A DNA stretch of 64,000 nucleotides from JAEXZL01 sp049943125 (GCF_049943125.1 NZ_CP188040.1:1922001-1986000), one strand, 5' to 3'. Shown: positions 51,465 to 60,585, counted from the stretch's first letter. Program-made: numbers and translations. The notes: generated by a model not told the origin, from the sequence alone.

Positions 51465-52337
51465 ATGAAATTAAATAAATTAATCAAGGCAGCAATAGCT
51501 TTATCAGCAGCTACAACAGTACTTGTAGGCTGCTCTGGAGGATCAGAAGGCTTTGACAGTAGTGAATATATATCAGTTATATCTAGAGAGGATGGTTCCG
51601 GTACCAGAGGAGCTTTTGTTGAGCTCATGGGAATTGAAGAAAAGCAACAGGATGGAACAAAGACAGATAGAACTACAGAAGAGGCAATAATAACAAGTAA
51701 AACTGATGTAATGCTTACTAATGTTTCTGGAGATGAATATGCTATAGGCTATGTATCTCTTGGATCCCTAAATGATACAGTAAAGTCTTTAAAGATAGAT
51801 GGAGTGGAAGCTTCTTCAGAAAATATAAAGAACGGCAGCTATGCGGTTTCTAGACCTTTTAACATTGCCGTAAAAGAGGATATTTCAGAGGTAGCTCAGG
51901 ATTTTATAGACTTTATTTTAAGTGCTGAAGGACAAGCAGTAGTATCCGATAGCTATATAGCTGTAGATGATGCAGCAGAAGCTTATTCAGGAAGCAAGCC
52001 AGAAGGAAAGGTTGTTGTAGCTGGCTCCTCCTCTGTAAGCCCAGTAATGGAAAAGCTTAAGGAAGCCTATGAAGAGATAAATACTAATGCAACTATAGAG
52101 ATTCAGACTAGTGATTCCACTGCAGGAATGACAGGTGCTATGGATGGAACCTGTGATATAGGTATGGCAAGCAGAGAGCTAAAGGATAGTGAGCTTAAGT
52201 CCCTTACTCCAATTACCATAGCTATGGATGGAATAGCTGTAATAATAAATAATGAAAACCCATTAGAGGATATCTCCACGGAAGCAGTTAAGAACATATA
52301 TGTAGGGGAAACCACTACTTGGGACGAGGTAGAATAA
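51465..52337 (+). CDS. pstS: Phosphate ABC transporter substrate-binding lipoprotein
   Basis: The phosphate-binding lipoprotein of the high-affinity Pst system. ATG 51465 follows AGGAGG; the first 20 residues are a lipoprotein signal peptide with lipobox VLVGC. Phosphate-binding segments are visible as EDGSGTRGAFVELMG and, further on, GSSSVSPVMEKLKEAYE. At 290 aa it is a normal length for the PstS of Firmicutes, with two tandem lobes. It starts the pstSCAB-phoU-phoPR operon; a hairpin in the 95-base gap before pstC may set a higher level of pstS. Confidence 0.95.
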   Translation: MKLNKLIKAAIALSAATTVLVGCSGGSEGFDSSEYISVISREDGSGTRGAFVELMGIEEKQQDGTKTDRTTEEAIITSKTDVMLTNVSGDEYAIGYVSLGSLNDTVKSLKIDGVEASSENIKNGSYAVSRPFNIAVKEDISEVAQDFIDFILSAEGQAVVSDSYIAVDDAAEAYSGSKPEGKVVVAGSSSVSPVMEKLKEAYEEINTNATIEIQTSDSTAGMTGAMDGTCDIGMASRELKDSELKSLTPITIAMDGIAVIINNENPLEDISTEAVKNIYVGETTTWDEVE

Positions 52338-52367
52338 GGATATTCAAAATTCCTACCCTTATAGGGG

Positions 52368-52408
52368 GAGCAGTGTAAGGGTGAGCTTCGGCTCACCATA
52401 AGCTGTTC
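52368..52408 (+). promoter_or_regulatory. Intercistronic hairpin between pstS and pstC
   Basis: GGTGAGC-TTCG-GCTCACC (52380-52397) is a 7-bp stem closed by a UUCG tetraloop, extended by GAGCAG/CTGTTC. There is no T-run, so it probably stabilises the pstS message rather than terminating it. Confidence 0.6.
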
Positions 52409-52432
52409 TTATTTAGAGTAAGGAGATAAGCG

Positions 52433-53317
52433 ATGGATATTAATATAAAATATAAAAAAAATAGCAGAATAAAAGAAAAGGCAATGGAGCTATTGTTTTT
52501 AATTACAGCGATAACATCCATTCTTGCCGTTGTTTTAATATGTGTTTTCCTCTTTGCTAGTGGAATACCAGCTATGGCTGAGGTAGGGATTTTTGATTTT
52601 TTATTGGGTGAAAAGTGGGCTCCTACTAATAATCCAGCATCCTTCGGAATACTTCCTATGATAGTGGGAAGCCTCTATGTTACAGCTGGAGCAATAATTA
52701 TTGGTGTTCCTATAGGAATATTAACTGCAGTTTTTATGGCAAAATATTGTCCTAAGAGACTTTACAAGATTTTGAAACCAGGAGTTGAGCTGTTAGCAGG
52801 AATACCTTCTATAGTTTATGGTTTCTTTGGCCTTGTGGTATTAGTTCCTCTAGCTAGAGAATTATTTCCTGGGAATGGAAGTAGTATATTAACTGCCTCA
52901 GTGCTATTAGGTATCATGATACTTCCAACCATAATAAATATCAGCGAATCAGCTATAAGGGCAGTTCCTGAAAGCTATTATGAGGGAGCGCTAGCCTTAG
53001 GAGCTACTCATGAGAGGGCAATATTCAGTACAGTACTTCCTGCAGCAAAATCTGGAATATTAGCAGCGGTGGTTTTAGGTATAGGAAGAGCCATTGGAGA
53101 GGCAATGGCAGTAAATATGGTAGCTGGTAACCAGGCAAGAATACCTGACAGTATATTTAAAGGCGTTAGAACCTTGACCTCTAACATTGTAATGGAGATG
53201 GGATATGCACAAGACTTGCATAGAGAAATGCTCATAGCTACTGGAGTTGTGCTTTTTGTATTCATTCTCATAATTAACTTATCTTTCTCTTTAATTAAAA
53301 GGAGGAAAGCACAATGA
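52433..53317 (+). CDS. pstC: Phosphate ABC transporter permease PstC
   Basis: One of the two membrane subunits of the phosphate importer, with about six helices. The ABC permease 'EAA' loop ESYYEGALALGATHERAIF is visible near residue 185, and the operon position confirms the identity. Stop TGA overlaps the pstA start by 4 bases (ATGA). 294 aa. RBS AAGGAG precedes ATG 52433. Confidence 0.95.
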   Translation: MDINIKYKKNSRIKEKAMELLFLITAITSILAVVLICVFLFASGIPAMAEVGIFDFLLGEKWAPTNNPASFGILPMIVGSLYVTAGAIIIGVPIGILTAVFMAKYCPKRLYKILKPGVELLAGIPSIVYGFFGLVVLVPLARELFPGNGSSILTASVLLGIMILPTIINISESAIRAVPESYYEGALALGATHERAIFSTVLPAAKSGILAAVVLGIGRAIGEAMAVNMVAGNQARIPDSIFKGVRTLTSNIVMEMGYAQDLHREMLIATGVVLFVFILIINLSFSLIKRRKAQ

Positions 53318-54144
53318 ATAAAAAACATTTTAACTATAAAGCTTTTATTTTGAAGAACCTTGTAAGGCTTTCAGCTGCTTTAACCTTTTCTACACTAATT
53401 TTTATAGTTGTGTATATTTTGGTTAAGGGGGTACCTTACTTAACTCCTTCACTTTTTGCACTGGAATATAACAGTACTAATGTTTCCTTGATGCCTGCAC
53501 TTTTATCAACCCTTGCTATGACTCTTTTAGCTCTTGCAATTTCTGTTCCTATAGGTATAGCTACAGCTATTTATCTAGTGGAATATGCAAAGCGAGGCAA
53601 CAAGCTGGTAGAGATCATAAGAATAACTGCAGAAACCTTATCGGGTATACCTTCCATAGTATATGGACTCTTTGGAATGATTTTCTTTGTAACCTATTTA
53701 GATTTTGGATATTCTCTTCTATCTGGAGCATTAACTCTTGCAATAATGATTTTACCTCTTATTATGAGGACAACTGAGGAAGCATTAAAATCAGTGCCAG
53801 ATACCTTTAGAGAAGCTAGTTTTGGTTTAGGTGCTGGAAAGCTAAGGACTATATTCAAGGTAGTTCTTCCTTCAGCAGTACCAGGAATTTTGGCTGGGGT
53901 AATCCTAGGAGTTGGCCGTATAGTAGGAGAAACTGCAGCTCTGATATATACAGCAGGTACAGTGGCACAGCTTCCTGATGGAGTATTCTCTTCAGTAAGA
54001 ACACTTTCTGTACACATGTATGTACTTTCCGGTGAGGGACTTCACATTAATCAGGCATATGCCACAGCGGTAGTACTTTTATTGATTGTATTAATTATAA
54101 ATACTCTTTCAGGATTCTTTGCAAAAAAAATAACGGCGAGGTAA
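53314..54144 (+). CDS. pstA: Phosphate ABC transporter permease PstA
   Basis: Second permease subunit of the Pst importer (276 aa, about six helices) with EAA loop DTFREASFGLGAGKLRTIFK near residue 165. It starts within pstC's stop codon and is followed by pstB after 3 bases, so the operon is tightly coupled. RBS AGGAGG overlaps the end of pstC. Confidence 0.95.
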   Translation: MNKKHFNYKAFILKNLVRLSAALTFSTLIFIVVYILVKGVPYLTPSLFALEYNSTNVSLMPALLSTLAMTLLALAISVPIGIATAIYLVEYAKRGNKLVEIIRITAETLSGIPSIVYGLFGMIFFVTYLDFGYSLLSGALTLAIMILPLIMRTTEEALKSVPDTFREASFGLGAGKLRTIFKVVLPSAVPGILAGVILGVGRIVGETAALIYTAGTVAQLPDGVFSSVRTLSVHMYVLSGEGLHINQAYATAVVLLLIVLIINTLSGFFAKKITAR

Positions 54145-54147
54145 GTT

Positions 54148-54897
54148 ATGAATAAAATAAAGGTTGAAAATTTAGATTTATATTATAGTGATTTTAAGGC
54201 TTTAAAGAATGTTAATTTAACCATAGAGGATAAGGCTATAACTGCCTTTATAGGACCTTCAGGCTGTGGTAAATCTACCCTTCTTAAGAGCATAAACAGA
54301 ATGAATGATCTTGTGGAGGGCTGCAGAATAGAAGGCAAGATTTTATTAGATGGAGAGGATATCTATGGAGATATGGATGTGAACCTTCTGAGAAAAAGAG
54401 TGGGGATGGTTTTTCAGAAGCCTAATCCTTTTCCTATGAGCATCTATGATAACATAGCTTTCGGCCCAAGAACCCATGGCATAACTTCAAAGGAAAAGCT
54501 TAATGAGATTGTAGAAAAGTCCTTAAGAGCAGCGGCAATCTGGGATGAGACTAAGGATAGGCTTCACAAGAGCGCCTTAGGTATGTCTGGAGGACAGCAG
54601 CAGAGACTATGTATAGCTAGAGCATTGGCTGTAGAGCCAGAGGTGCTTCTCATGGATGAGCCTACTAGTGCTTTGGACCCTATCTCTACTGGTAAGATTG
54701 AAGAGCTTGTTCTGGAGCTGAAAAAAAATTATACTATAGTTATGGTAACCCATAATATGCAGCAAGCTACCAGGGTTTCTGATAAAACCGCCTTCTTCTT
54801 GATGGGAGAAATAGTTGAATATAATGATACAGAGGAATTATTCTCAATGCCTAGAGATAAGCGTACTGAGGATTATATAACAGGGAGGTTTGGTTAA
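54148..54897 (+). CDS. pstB: Phosphate ABC transporter ATP-binding protein PstB
   Basis: ATPase subunit of the phosphate importer: Walker A GPSGCGKST, signature LGMSGGQQQR, Walker B VLLMDEPTSALD and the switch His in VTHNMQQA. 249 aa, typical. ATG 54148 lies 3 bases after pstA. Confidence 0.97.
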   Translation: MNKIKVENLDLYYSDFKALKNVNLTIEDKAITAFIGPSGCGKSTLLKSINRMNDLVEGCRIEGKILLDGEDIYGDMDVNLLRKRVGMVFQKPNPFPMSIYDNIAFGPRTHGITSKEKLNEIVEKSLRAAAIWDETKDRLHKSALGMSGGQQQRLCIARALAVEPEVLLMDEPTSALDPISTGKIEELVLELKKNYTIVMVTHNMQQATRVSDKTAFFLMGEIVEYNDTEELFSMPRDKRTEDYITGRFG

Positions 54898-54898
54898 T

Positions 54899-55549
54899 AT
54901 GAGAAATAGATTTGATGAGCAGCTGGTGAATCTTAATAATGAGCTGATAGAAATGGGAGGCCTCATAGAGGAGGCTATTGAAAATGCTGTTGTAGCCCTG
55001 ATAAATCAGGATGTAGAGATAGCTAAGAAAACAATAAACCTTGAAGGAGAAATCAATGAAAAGGAAAAGTACATTGAAAGCCTATGCCTTAAGCTTCTTC
55101 TTCAGCAGCAGCCTGTAGCCAGTGACTTAAGACTAATTTCTTCCGCTTTAAAGATGATAACGGATATGGAGAGAATAGGAGACCAGGCAGAGGATATAGC
55201 AGAGCTAACTATGCATCTTTCTACAAGACCTTACATTAAAAAGCTTGAGGATATTCCTAAGATGGCAAAGGCAGCAGTAAAGATGGTTAATGATAGCATA
55301 GATGCTTATGTCCATAAGGATTTAAATCTTGCTATGTCTGTAATAGACTATGATGATGTGATGGATGAGCTGTTTGATTTGGTAAAGGAAAAGCTTATAA
55401 ATGCTATTCAAGGAAACAAGGAGAACGGAGAGCAGGCTATAGATTTATTAATGGTTGCTAAGTATTTTGAAAGAATAGGAGACCATGCAGTAAATATAGC
55501 TGAATGGGTTGTTTACTCAATTACCGGTGAGCATAAAAGCTATGAATAG
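54899..55549 (+). CDS. phoU: Phosphate transport regulator PhoU
   Basis: Two repeated three-helix PhoU units, each with the E/DxxxD metal-binding pattern (IGDQAEDIAEL and IGDHAVNIAEW), about residues 95 and 195. PhoU dampens Pho signalling when phosphate is plentiful and contacts PhoR and PstB. ATG 54899 with AGGGAGG upstream; an alternative TTG at 54890 overlaps the pstB stop and is less likely. 216 aa. Confidence 0.95.
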   Translation: MRNRFDEQLVNLNNELIEMGGLIEEAIENAVVALINQDVEIAKKTINLEGEINEKEKYIESLCLKLLLQQQPVASDLRLISSALKMITDMERIGDQAEDIAELTMHLSTRPYIKKLEDIPKMAKAAVKMVNDSIDAYVHKDLNLAMSVIDYDDVMDELFDLVKEKLINAIQGNKENGEQAIDLLMVAKYFERIGDHAVNIAEWVVYSITGEHKSYE

Positions 55550-55564
55550 ATAGGAGTTGTTTAT

Positions 55565-56236
55565 GTGACCAGAATTTTTTGTGTTGAGGATGAAGAAAAT
55601 ATTAGAGAGCTTATACTTTATGCCTTAAAGTCATCTGGCTTTGAGGCTCTTGGCTTTGAAGAGGGTGAAGCTTTTTTTAATGCCCTAAAGGGTGAGCTTC
55701 CGGAGCTTATACTTTTAGATATAATGCTTCCAGATATAGAAGGAACAGAGATACTTAGAAGGCTTAGGATGAATTCCCATACAGCTCACATACCTGTTAT
55801 CCTCCTTACAGCAAAGGACTCGGAGCTGGATAAGGTTAAGGGCCTAGATTTAGGTGCTGATGATTACATAACTAAGCCCTTTGGAGTACTGGAGCTTATA
55901 TCAAGAATAAAGGCTGTCCTCAGAAGAAGTAGCCCACAAAGCAGTGATATCATTACCTTTAAAGAGCTTATTGTAAATAATAAGAGCAGAACTGTTTATG
56001 CTTATGGAGAGGAGATAGTCCTCACCTATAAGGAGTTTGAGCTGCTGTTTTATCTCCTGCAGAATAAAGGAATTGTTTTGAGCAGAGATAAAATAATGGA
56101 TGCTATATGGGGCTTCGATTTTCAAGGGGAAACGAGGACTGTAGATATGCATATCAAAACCCTGAGGCAGAAGCTGGGCACCTTAGGGAGCATCATAGAA
56201 ACCGTTAGAGGAGTAGGCTATAAGATAGGGGGTTAG
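55565..56236 (+). CDS. phoP: Phosphate response regulator (PhoP/PhoB, OmpR family)
   Basis: A receiver domain with the phosphorylated Asp in LLDIMLPDIEG (about residue 52) and a C-terminal winged helix (RTVDMHIKTLRQKLG and the RGVGYKIGG end). By position next to phoR and pst it is the phosphate response regulator, expected to bind the Pho boxes at 51363. GTG 55565 with TAGGAGTTG upstream; an ATG two bases earlier is out of frame. Confidence 0.94.
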   Translation: MTRIFCVEDEENIRELILYALKSSGFEALGFEEGEAFFNALKGELPELILLDIMLPDIEGTEILRRLRMNSHTAHIPVILLTAKDSELDKVKGLDLGADDYITKPFGVLELISRIKAVLRRSSPQSSDIITFKELIVNNKSRTVYAYGEEIVLTYKEFELLFYLLQNKGIVLSRDKIMDAIWGFDFQGETRTVDMHIKTLRQKLGTLGSIIETVRGVGYKIGG

Positions 56237-56239
56237 TAT

Positions 56240-57916
56240 ATGCATAAAAAAATCTTTAAAAATATGTCTATCCTTGCGATTCTTGTAGCTTTAGCTGCGT
56301 CGTTTCTTTACAGTGCATACTATTATAGCTTTTTTCGAAGTCAGCTGAAGGATGAGGTTAAGGAAAAGGCTATTATTATTTCAAAGGGAATAGAAGGCAC
56401 TAGTGATAAATACACTTACCTTAAGAAGCTGGATTTAAAGGGCAGCAGTAATAGGTTGACGCTTATAGATCACCAGGGAGATGTGCTTTTTGATAGTCAC
56501 CTAGATGAAAGTGTCCTTGAAAATCACTTGACTAGACCTGAGGTGCAGGAAGCTATAAAAACTGGCTCTGGAGAAGAGGTAAGAGAGTCCTCCACGCAAT
56601 TAGAAAGGATATATTATTATGCTTTAAGGTTAGCAGACGGCTCTATTCTTCGATTGGCAATGACCACTCGGAGCTTTCAAGCAATATTTTATAGAGCTCT
56701 TCCTTATGTATTTTTATTTATGGCATCAATCATGGTTCTATGTGTATTTATAGCCTTAGGACTTACGAAAAAAATCACAAGACCTATAAACGATATAAAT
56801 ATAAATAATCAGGAGTTTATTCCTCCATACCAGGAGCTTGCGCCTTTTTACTATAAAATTGAGGAGCAGAATACAAGAATAAATGAACAGATGAGAGCCT
56901 TAAAGGAACAAAACAGCAAAATTAAGCTTATTTTAAGCAATACAATGGAAGGTATTGCCCTTATTGACGGAATGGGAAGGGTACTTTCAGTTAATAACAG
57001 TCTTTTAGATATAGTGGGAGCACCTTATGAAGAATATGAAGGTAGAAGCTTTCTAGAGGTGAGCAGGAAATCTATCCTGAATGAAAGCCTTAAAGCGGCA
57101 CTTCAGGGAAAGGAAGGCCGTGGAGAGCTTACTATGGGAGAAAAGACCTACAGCTTTACCTTAAATCCTGTATACCATGAAGGGATTATAGCTGGGGCTA
57201 TACTCCTTTTAGTAGATGTTACGGAAAAATACAAGGCTGAGATAATCAGAAGAGAATTCTCTGCCAATGTATCCCATGAGCTTAAAACTCCTTTGACCTC
57301 AATTTCAGGCTATGCAGAGATGATAAGTACTGGTATGGCTACCTTTGAGGATTCTAAAACCTTTGCGGCAAAGATACAAAAGGAGGCCTCAAGGCTTCTG
57401 GAGATAATAACTGATATAATGAAGCTTTCAAGGCTAGAGGAGGGAAAGCTTCAGGAGGATATTAAAGAGGTTAATCTTCTTAAAATTATAAATACCTCAG
57501 CAGAGAGGCTCTCAGGAGCAATAGCTGCTAAGGAATTAACTCTAGAGCTTCCTCTTACGGAAGCTTATACCTTTGGCAATGAAGGTATGCTGGAGGAGCT
57601 TGTATTCAATCTTATGGAGAATGCTATTAAATATAATAAACCGCAGGGGAAGATTTCTGTAGAGCTTGAAGAAGATCATCACCTGGTGAAGCTTAGAGTT
57701 AAGGATACTGGCATAGGTATTTCTTTTGAGGATCAAGAAAGGATATTTGAGAGATTTTATCGTGTAGACAAGAGTCATTCTAAAAAAACTGGAGGCACTG
57801 GCCTTGGTCTTGCAATAGTAAAGCATATTGCAGAATACCATAAGGGCTCTATAAGGGTAATCAGTGAAATAGGTAAGGGAACTACCATGGAGGTGACCTT
57901 AAGAAAAGAAGGCTAA
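56240..57916 (+). CDS. phoR: Phosphate sensor histidine kinase PhoR
   Basis: Membrane histidine kinase: two transmembrane segments (about 10-30 and 155-175) enclosing an extracytoplasmic sensor, a PAS-like domain (about 230-330), the H-box FSANVSHELKTPLTSISGYA and the ATPase motifs NLMENAIKYN, DTGIGI and GGTGLGLAIVK. It phosphorylates PhoP; 3 bases separate the genes. 558 aa is normal for PhoR of Firmicutes. Ends at the 57901 terminator. Confidence 0.94.
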   Translation: MHKKIFKNMSILAILVALAASFLYSAYYYSFFRSQLKDEVKEKAIIISKGIEGTSDKYTYLKKLDLKGSSNRLTLIDHQGDVLFDSHLDESVLENHLTRPEVQEAIKTGSGEEVRESSTQLERIYYYALRLADGSILRLAMTTRSFQAIFYRALPYVFLFMASIMVLCVFIALGLTKKITRPINDININNQEFIPPYQELAPFYYKIEEQNTRINEQMRALKEQNSKIKLILSNTMEGIALIDGMGRVLSVNNSLLDIVGAPYEEYEGRSFLEVSRKSILNESLKAALQGKEGRGELTMGEKTYSFTLNPVYHEGIIAGAILLLVDVTEKYKAEIIRREFSANVSHELKTPLTSISGYAEMISTGMATFEDSKTFAAKIQKEASRLLEIITDIMKLSRLEEGKLQEDIKEVNLLKIINTSAERLSGAIAAKELTLELPLTEAYTFGNEGMLEELVFNLMENAIKYNKPQGKISVELEEDHHLVKLRVKDTGIGISFEDQERIFERFYRVDKSHSKKTGGTGLGLAIVKHIAEYHKGSIRVISEIGKGTTMEVTLRKEG

Positions 57917-57945
57917 AGGGCCTTCTTTTCTTAAGGTCTTTTTTT
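57901..57945 (+). terminator. Terminator of the pst-pho operon
   Basis: AAGAAAAGAAGGC (57901-57913) pairs perfectly with GCCTTCTTTTCTT (57920-57932), then T-run 57939-57945. The 5' arm covers the phoR stop codon. Confidence 0.88.
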
Positions 57946-58019
57946 ATACAAAATAAAATTTTTTTAGTGAGATTTTTTATTGCTTTCAATTGTATTATAA
58001 GTGAAAGGAGATGATTAGC

Positions 58020-58505
58020 TTGGTAAATTCCTTTGAGCTCAAGGAACGCTTAGAAGAAGTCATTGATAAATATTCTGTAACCCTGATTAAGCTTATCTTT
58101 ACCTATGTAAAAAGCCTTCATGAGGCGGAGGATATTGCCCAAGAGGTCTTCTTAGCCTATTTTCAAAAGGCTCCCTCCTTCGAAAGTAAGGAGCATGAAA
58201 AGGCCTGGCTTATAAGAACTGCAATAAATAAGAGTAAAAATTATCTTAAAAGCGGCTTTTTCAAAAGCTTAAACCCAATACCTGAAGATTTAAGCTATTT
58301 ACCAAAGGAAGAAGAGGAGCTTGTTGAGGCTGTTTTAAACCTTGATTTAAAATACAGAACTCCCATTCATCTCTATTATTATGAGGGGTATTCAATTAAT
58401 GAGATAGCAGAAATATTAAAGGAAAAGTCCTCCACTATAAGTACACGCCTCGCTCGAGGGAGAAAAATATTGATGGCAAGGTTAGGAGGTATGATTAATG
58501 AATAA
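58020..58505 (+). CDS. ECF-type RNA polymerase sigma factor
   Basis: Region 2 (EAEDIAQEVFLAYFQKA, about 35-52) and region 4 helix-turn-helix (YEGYSINEIAEILKEKSSTI, then STRLARGRKIL) are clear; region 3 is absent, as in extracytoplasmic-function sigma factors (161 aa). TTG 58020 is 9 bases after AAGGAG; ATG 58011 abuts it. It overlaps the following gene by 8 bases, an operon with its presumed anti-sigma factor. Target promoters unknown. Confidence 0.92.
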   Translation: MVNSFELKERLEEVIDKYSVTLIKLIFTYVKSLHEAEDIAQEVFLAYFQKAPSFESKEHEKAWLIRTAINKSKNYLKSGFFKSLNPIPEDLSYLPKEEEELVEAVLNLDLKYRTPIHLYYYEGYSINEIAEILKEKSSTISTRLARGRKILMARLGGMINE

Positions 58506-59319
58506 TGATAAATATAAAGAAGCTTTTGATAAATTAGCTATAAGTAAGGATTTTAGGGAAAGAACACTTTCTCATATTAAAGAAGGCAAAATAGAGAATA
58601 GGGATATTTATAAAGGAGGAGTGACCATGAAAAAAGCTGTAAGCTATGGAATTATTGCAGCCACACTGATAATAGCTTTAGGAATGACATTGTTTTTAAA
58701 AGGAAACAATGATGATACGGAAATAGCCTTAAAGGAGTCTACCGGTAAGGTAAAGGTGAGCTATGTAGCTTCTGAGGATGTGCCAGAGACCATCCAAGGA
58801 GGAGAGGCTTCCGGTAGCCTCATATTTCTCACAGAAGAGGAGATAGTGAATGACTACAATAGTTCTATACTTTCTGGTACTGTTCAGGACATTAAAAATA
58901 TCTTGATAGATTTTGGAGATGGAATGACTGAATATAGGGCTATAGCAACGGTTTCTGTTGATAAGGCCATTAAAGGAGAGGAAAAGCCAGGAGATAAGGT
59001 AGATATATTACTTCCTACAGGGATAGCTTTAGATGGTAGTGAAAAAGTTACTATTGAGGATACCTATGTTATTGCGAAGCTTAAAGTGGGAATGAAGGGA
59101 ATATTTATGCCTATTAGATATACAGAAGATGATTACTTGGAGCAATACGACAGCAAGCTGTTTCTTAAGGAACTGGCGGAATATGGCTTGATGGATGGGA
59201 TGAGATTCGCAATCCTGGAAAGCAGCAATGGGGAAATTATTAATAGTGCTTTTTCAGGTATCACCTCTAACAGTACCTTAGAAGAGGTGGAGGAATATAT
59301 CAAGTCACTTATGAAGTAA
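58498..59319 (+). CDS. Putative membrane anti-sigma factor
   Basis: A single-pass protein: a short cytoplasmic N-terminus (about residues 1-45, SKDFRERTLSHIKEGK) of the kind that binds ECF sigma factors, one transmembrane helix (about 48-65) and a 200-residue extracytoplasmic domain. It overlaps the sigma gene by 8 bases. No zinc-binding HxxxCxxC motif is seen, so the binding mode is uncertain. An internal ATG at 58627 with AAAGGAGG ahead is in frame and would give a shorter form starting at the membrane helix. Anti-sigma identity rests mainly on position and topology. Confidence 0.78.
   Translation: MNNDKYKEAFDKLAISKDFRERTLSHIKEGKIENRDIYKGGVTMKKAVSYGIIAATLIIALGMTLFLKGNNDDTEIALKESTGKVKVSYVASEDVPETIQGGEASGSLIFLTEEEIVNDYNSSILSGTVQDIKNILIDFGDGMTEYRAIATVSVDKAIKGEEKPGDKVDILLPTGIALDGSEKVTIEDTYVIAKLKVGMKGIFMPIRYTEDDYLEQYDSKLFLKELAEYGLMDGMRFAILESSNGEIINSAFSGITSNSTLEEVEEYIKSLMK
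58612..58629 (+). promoter_or_regulatory. Internal Shine-Dalgarno and in-frame ATG in the anti-sigma gene
   Basis: AAAGGAGG (58612-58619) lies 7 bases ahead of ATG 58627, which is codon 44 of the same frame. It would start a protein lacking the sigma-binding N-terminus. Confidence 0.55.
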
Positions 59320-59330
59320 GGTTAAAGGTC

Positions 59331-59368
59331 AAGGGACTGAAATTCGTGTTTACGGATAGCGGTCCCTT
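59331..59368 (+). terminator. Terminator after the anti-sigma gene
   Basis: AAGGGAC (59331-59337) pairs with GTCCCTT (59362-59368), with an inner ATTCGT/ACGGAT stem, followed by TATTTC. Confidence 0.65.
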
Positions 59369-59374
59369 TATTTC

Positions 59375-59403
59375 TTGCAATATATTTAAATTACAATTAT
59401 TAT
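59375..59403 (+). promoter_or_regulatory. Promoter of xth
   Basis: TTGCAA (59375-59380) and TATTAT (59398-59403) are 17 bases apart; predicted start near 59410, 63 bases before the ATG. Confidence 0.55.
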
Positions 59404-59472
59404 GTTAATAATAGAAGCTATACAGAGGTATAGTAAGGTAAAAGTAAAATTATATAGGAAAGGTGTTTTGTA

Positions 59473-60225
59473 ATGAAATTTATATCTTGGAATGTTAACG
59501 GACTGAGAGCATGTGTGCAGAAGGGCTTTTTGGACTTTTTTAATGAAGTAGATGCGGATTTTTTCTGTATACAGGAAAGCAAGCTCCAGGAGGGTCAGAT
59601 AAACCTAGAGCTTCCAGGCTATTATCAATACTGGAACTACGCCCAAAGAAAAGGCTATTCAGGAACTGCTATATTTACTAAGCATAAGCCTATTAGCGTT
59701 GAATATGGTATAAATATTGAGGAGCATGACCAGGAGGGAAGGGTTGTAACTCTTGAGTATCCAGACTTTTACATAGTCACAGTATATACTCCAAACTCCA
59801 AGGAAAAGCTAGCTAGACTGGATTATAGAATGGAATGGGAGGATGCCTTTAGAGCCTTCTTAAAGGAAAAAGATGCTGTTAAGCCAGTGATTGTTTGTGG
59901 AGACTTAAATGTGGCTCACAAGGAGATAGACTTAAAGAATCCTAAGACCAACAGAAGAAATGCAGGCTTTACTGATGAAGAAAGAGAAAAATTCTCTATC
60001 CTTTTAGAGGAAGGCTTCATAGATACCTTTAGATATTTCTATCCTGAGCTAGAAGGGGTATATTCCTGGTGGTCCTATCGCTTTAATGCCAGGGCAAATA
60101 ATGCTGGTTGGAGAATCGACTATTTCTGTACCTCTAAGGCCTTAGAGGATAGACTCGTTGATGCGAAAATACATACAGAGGTATTTGGTTCAGATCACTG
60201 TCCTGTAGAGCTTATAATAAAATAG
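59473..60225 (+). CDS. xth: Exodeoxyribonuclease III / AP endonuclease
   Basis: Repairs abasic sites in DNA as a 3'-5' exonuclease and AP endonuclease. The five family motifs are visible: FISWNVNGLRA, CIQESKLQ (metal Glu), GDLNVAH, RYFYPELEGVYSWWSY and NNAGWRIDYF, ending SDHCPV with the catalytic Asp-His. 250 aa is typical. RBS AAAGGTG precedes ATG 59473. Stand-alone gene. Confidence 0.97.
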   Translation: MKFISWNVNGLRACVQKGFLDFFNEVDADFFCIQESKLQEGQINLELPGYYQYWNYAQRKGYSGTAIFTKHKPISVEYGINIEEHDQEGRVVTLEYPDFYIVTVYTPNSKEKLARLDYRMEWEDAFRAFLKEKDAVKPVIVCGDLNVAHKEIDLKNPKTNRRNAGFTDEEREKFSILLEEGFIDTFRYFYPELEGVYSWWSYRFNARANNAGWRIDYFCTSKALEDRLVDAKIHTEVFGSDHCPVELIIK

Positions 60226-60264
60226 CCTAAATGTTTAATATTTGTGAAAAAATGGTTGTCTATC

Positions 60265-60293
60265 TTGAAAATTAAATTAGATTATGTTACCAT
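60265..60293 (+). promoter_or_regulatory. Promoter of the cold-shock gene
   Basis: TTGAAA (60265-60270) and TACCAT (60288-60293) are 17 bases apart. The resulting leader of about 78 bases is typical of csp genes, which regulate through structured 5' UTRs. Confidence 0.5.
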
Positions 60294-60377
60294 AATTCAA
60301 GGTTAGTAACTATAGAAAATGAAGATGTTAATTTTATATATTACGACCGCAAAGTTATTTGTTTGGAGGTTTTTTTA

Positions 60378-60578
60378 ATGAATCAAGGTACAGTTAAATG
60401 GTTTAATGCAGAAAAGGGCTTTGGCTTTATAGAAGTTGAAGGCGGAAAGGACATTTTTGTTCACTATTCTGCAATATCCGGAGAAGGCTTCAAGTCTCTT
60501 CAAGAAGGTCAAAAGGTTCAATTTGACATCGTTGAAGGTCAAAGAGGAGAGCAAGCTGCTAACGTAGTAGCATTATAA
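60378..60578 (+). CDS. Cold-shock domain protein (Csp)
   Basis: A 66-aa single OB-fold cold-shock protein with RNP1 GFGFIE (in EKGFGFIEVEG) and RNP2 DIFVHYSAI. Binds single-stranded nucleic acid and acts as an RNA chaperone. ATG 60378 with GGAGG upstream; a TTG at 60363 is not supported. Followed by a strong bidirectional terminator. Confidence 0.97.
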   Translation: MNQGTVKWFNAEKGFGFIEVEGGKDIFVHYSAISGEGFKSLQEGQKVQFDIVEGQRGEQAANVVAL

Positions 60579-60585
60579 AAAAAAC

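Noticed and set aside
58561..58580. Link between AGAACACTTTCTCA in the anti-sigma gene and the 41-bp repeat
   Set aside because: They share only about 13 bases of AT-rich coding sequence, as expected by chance.
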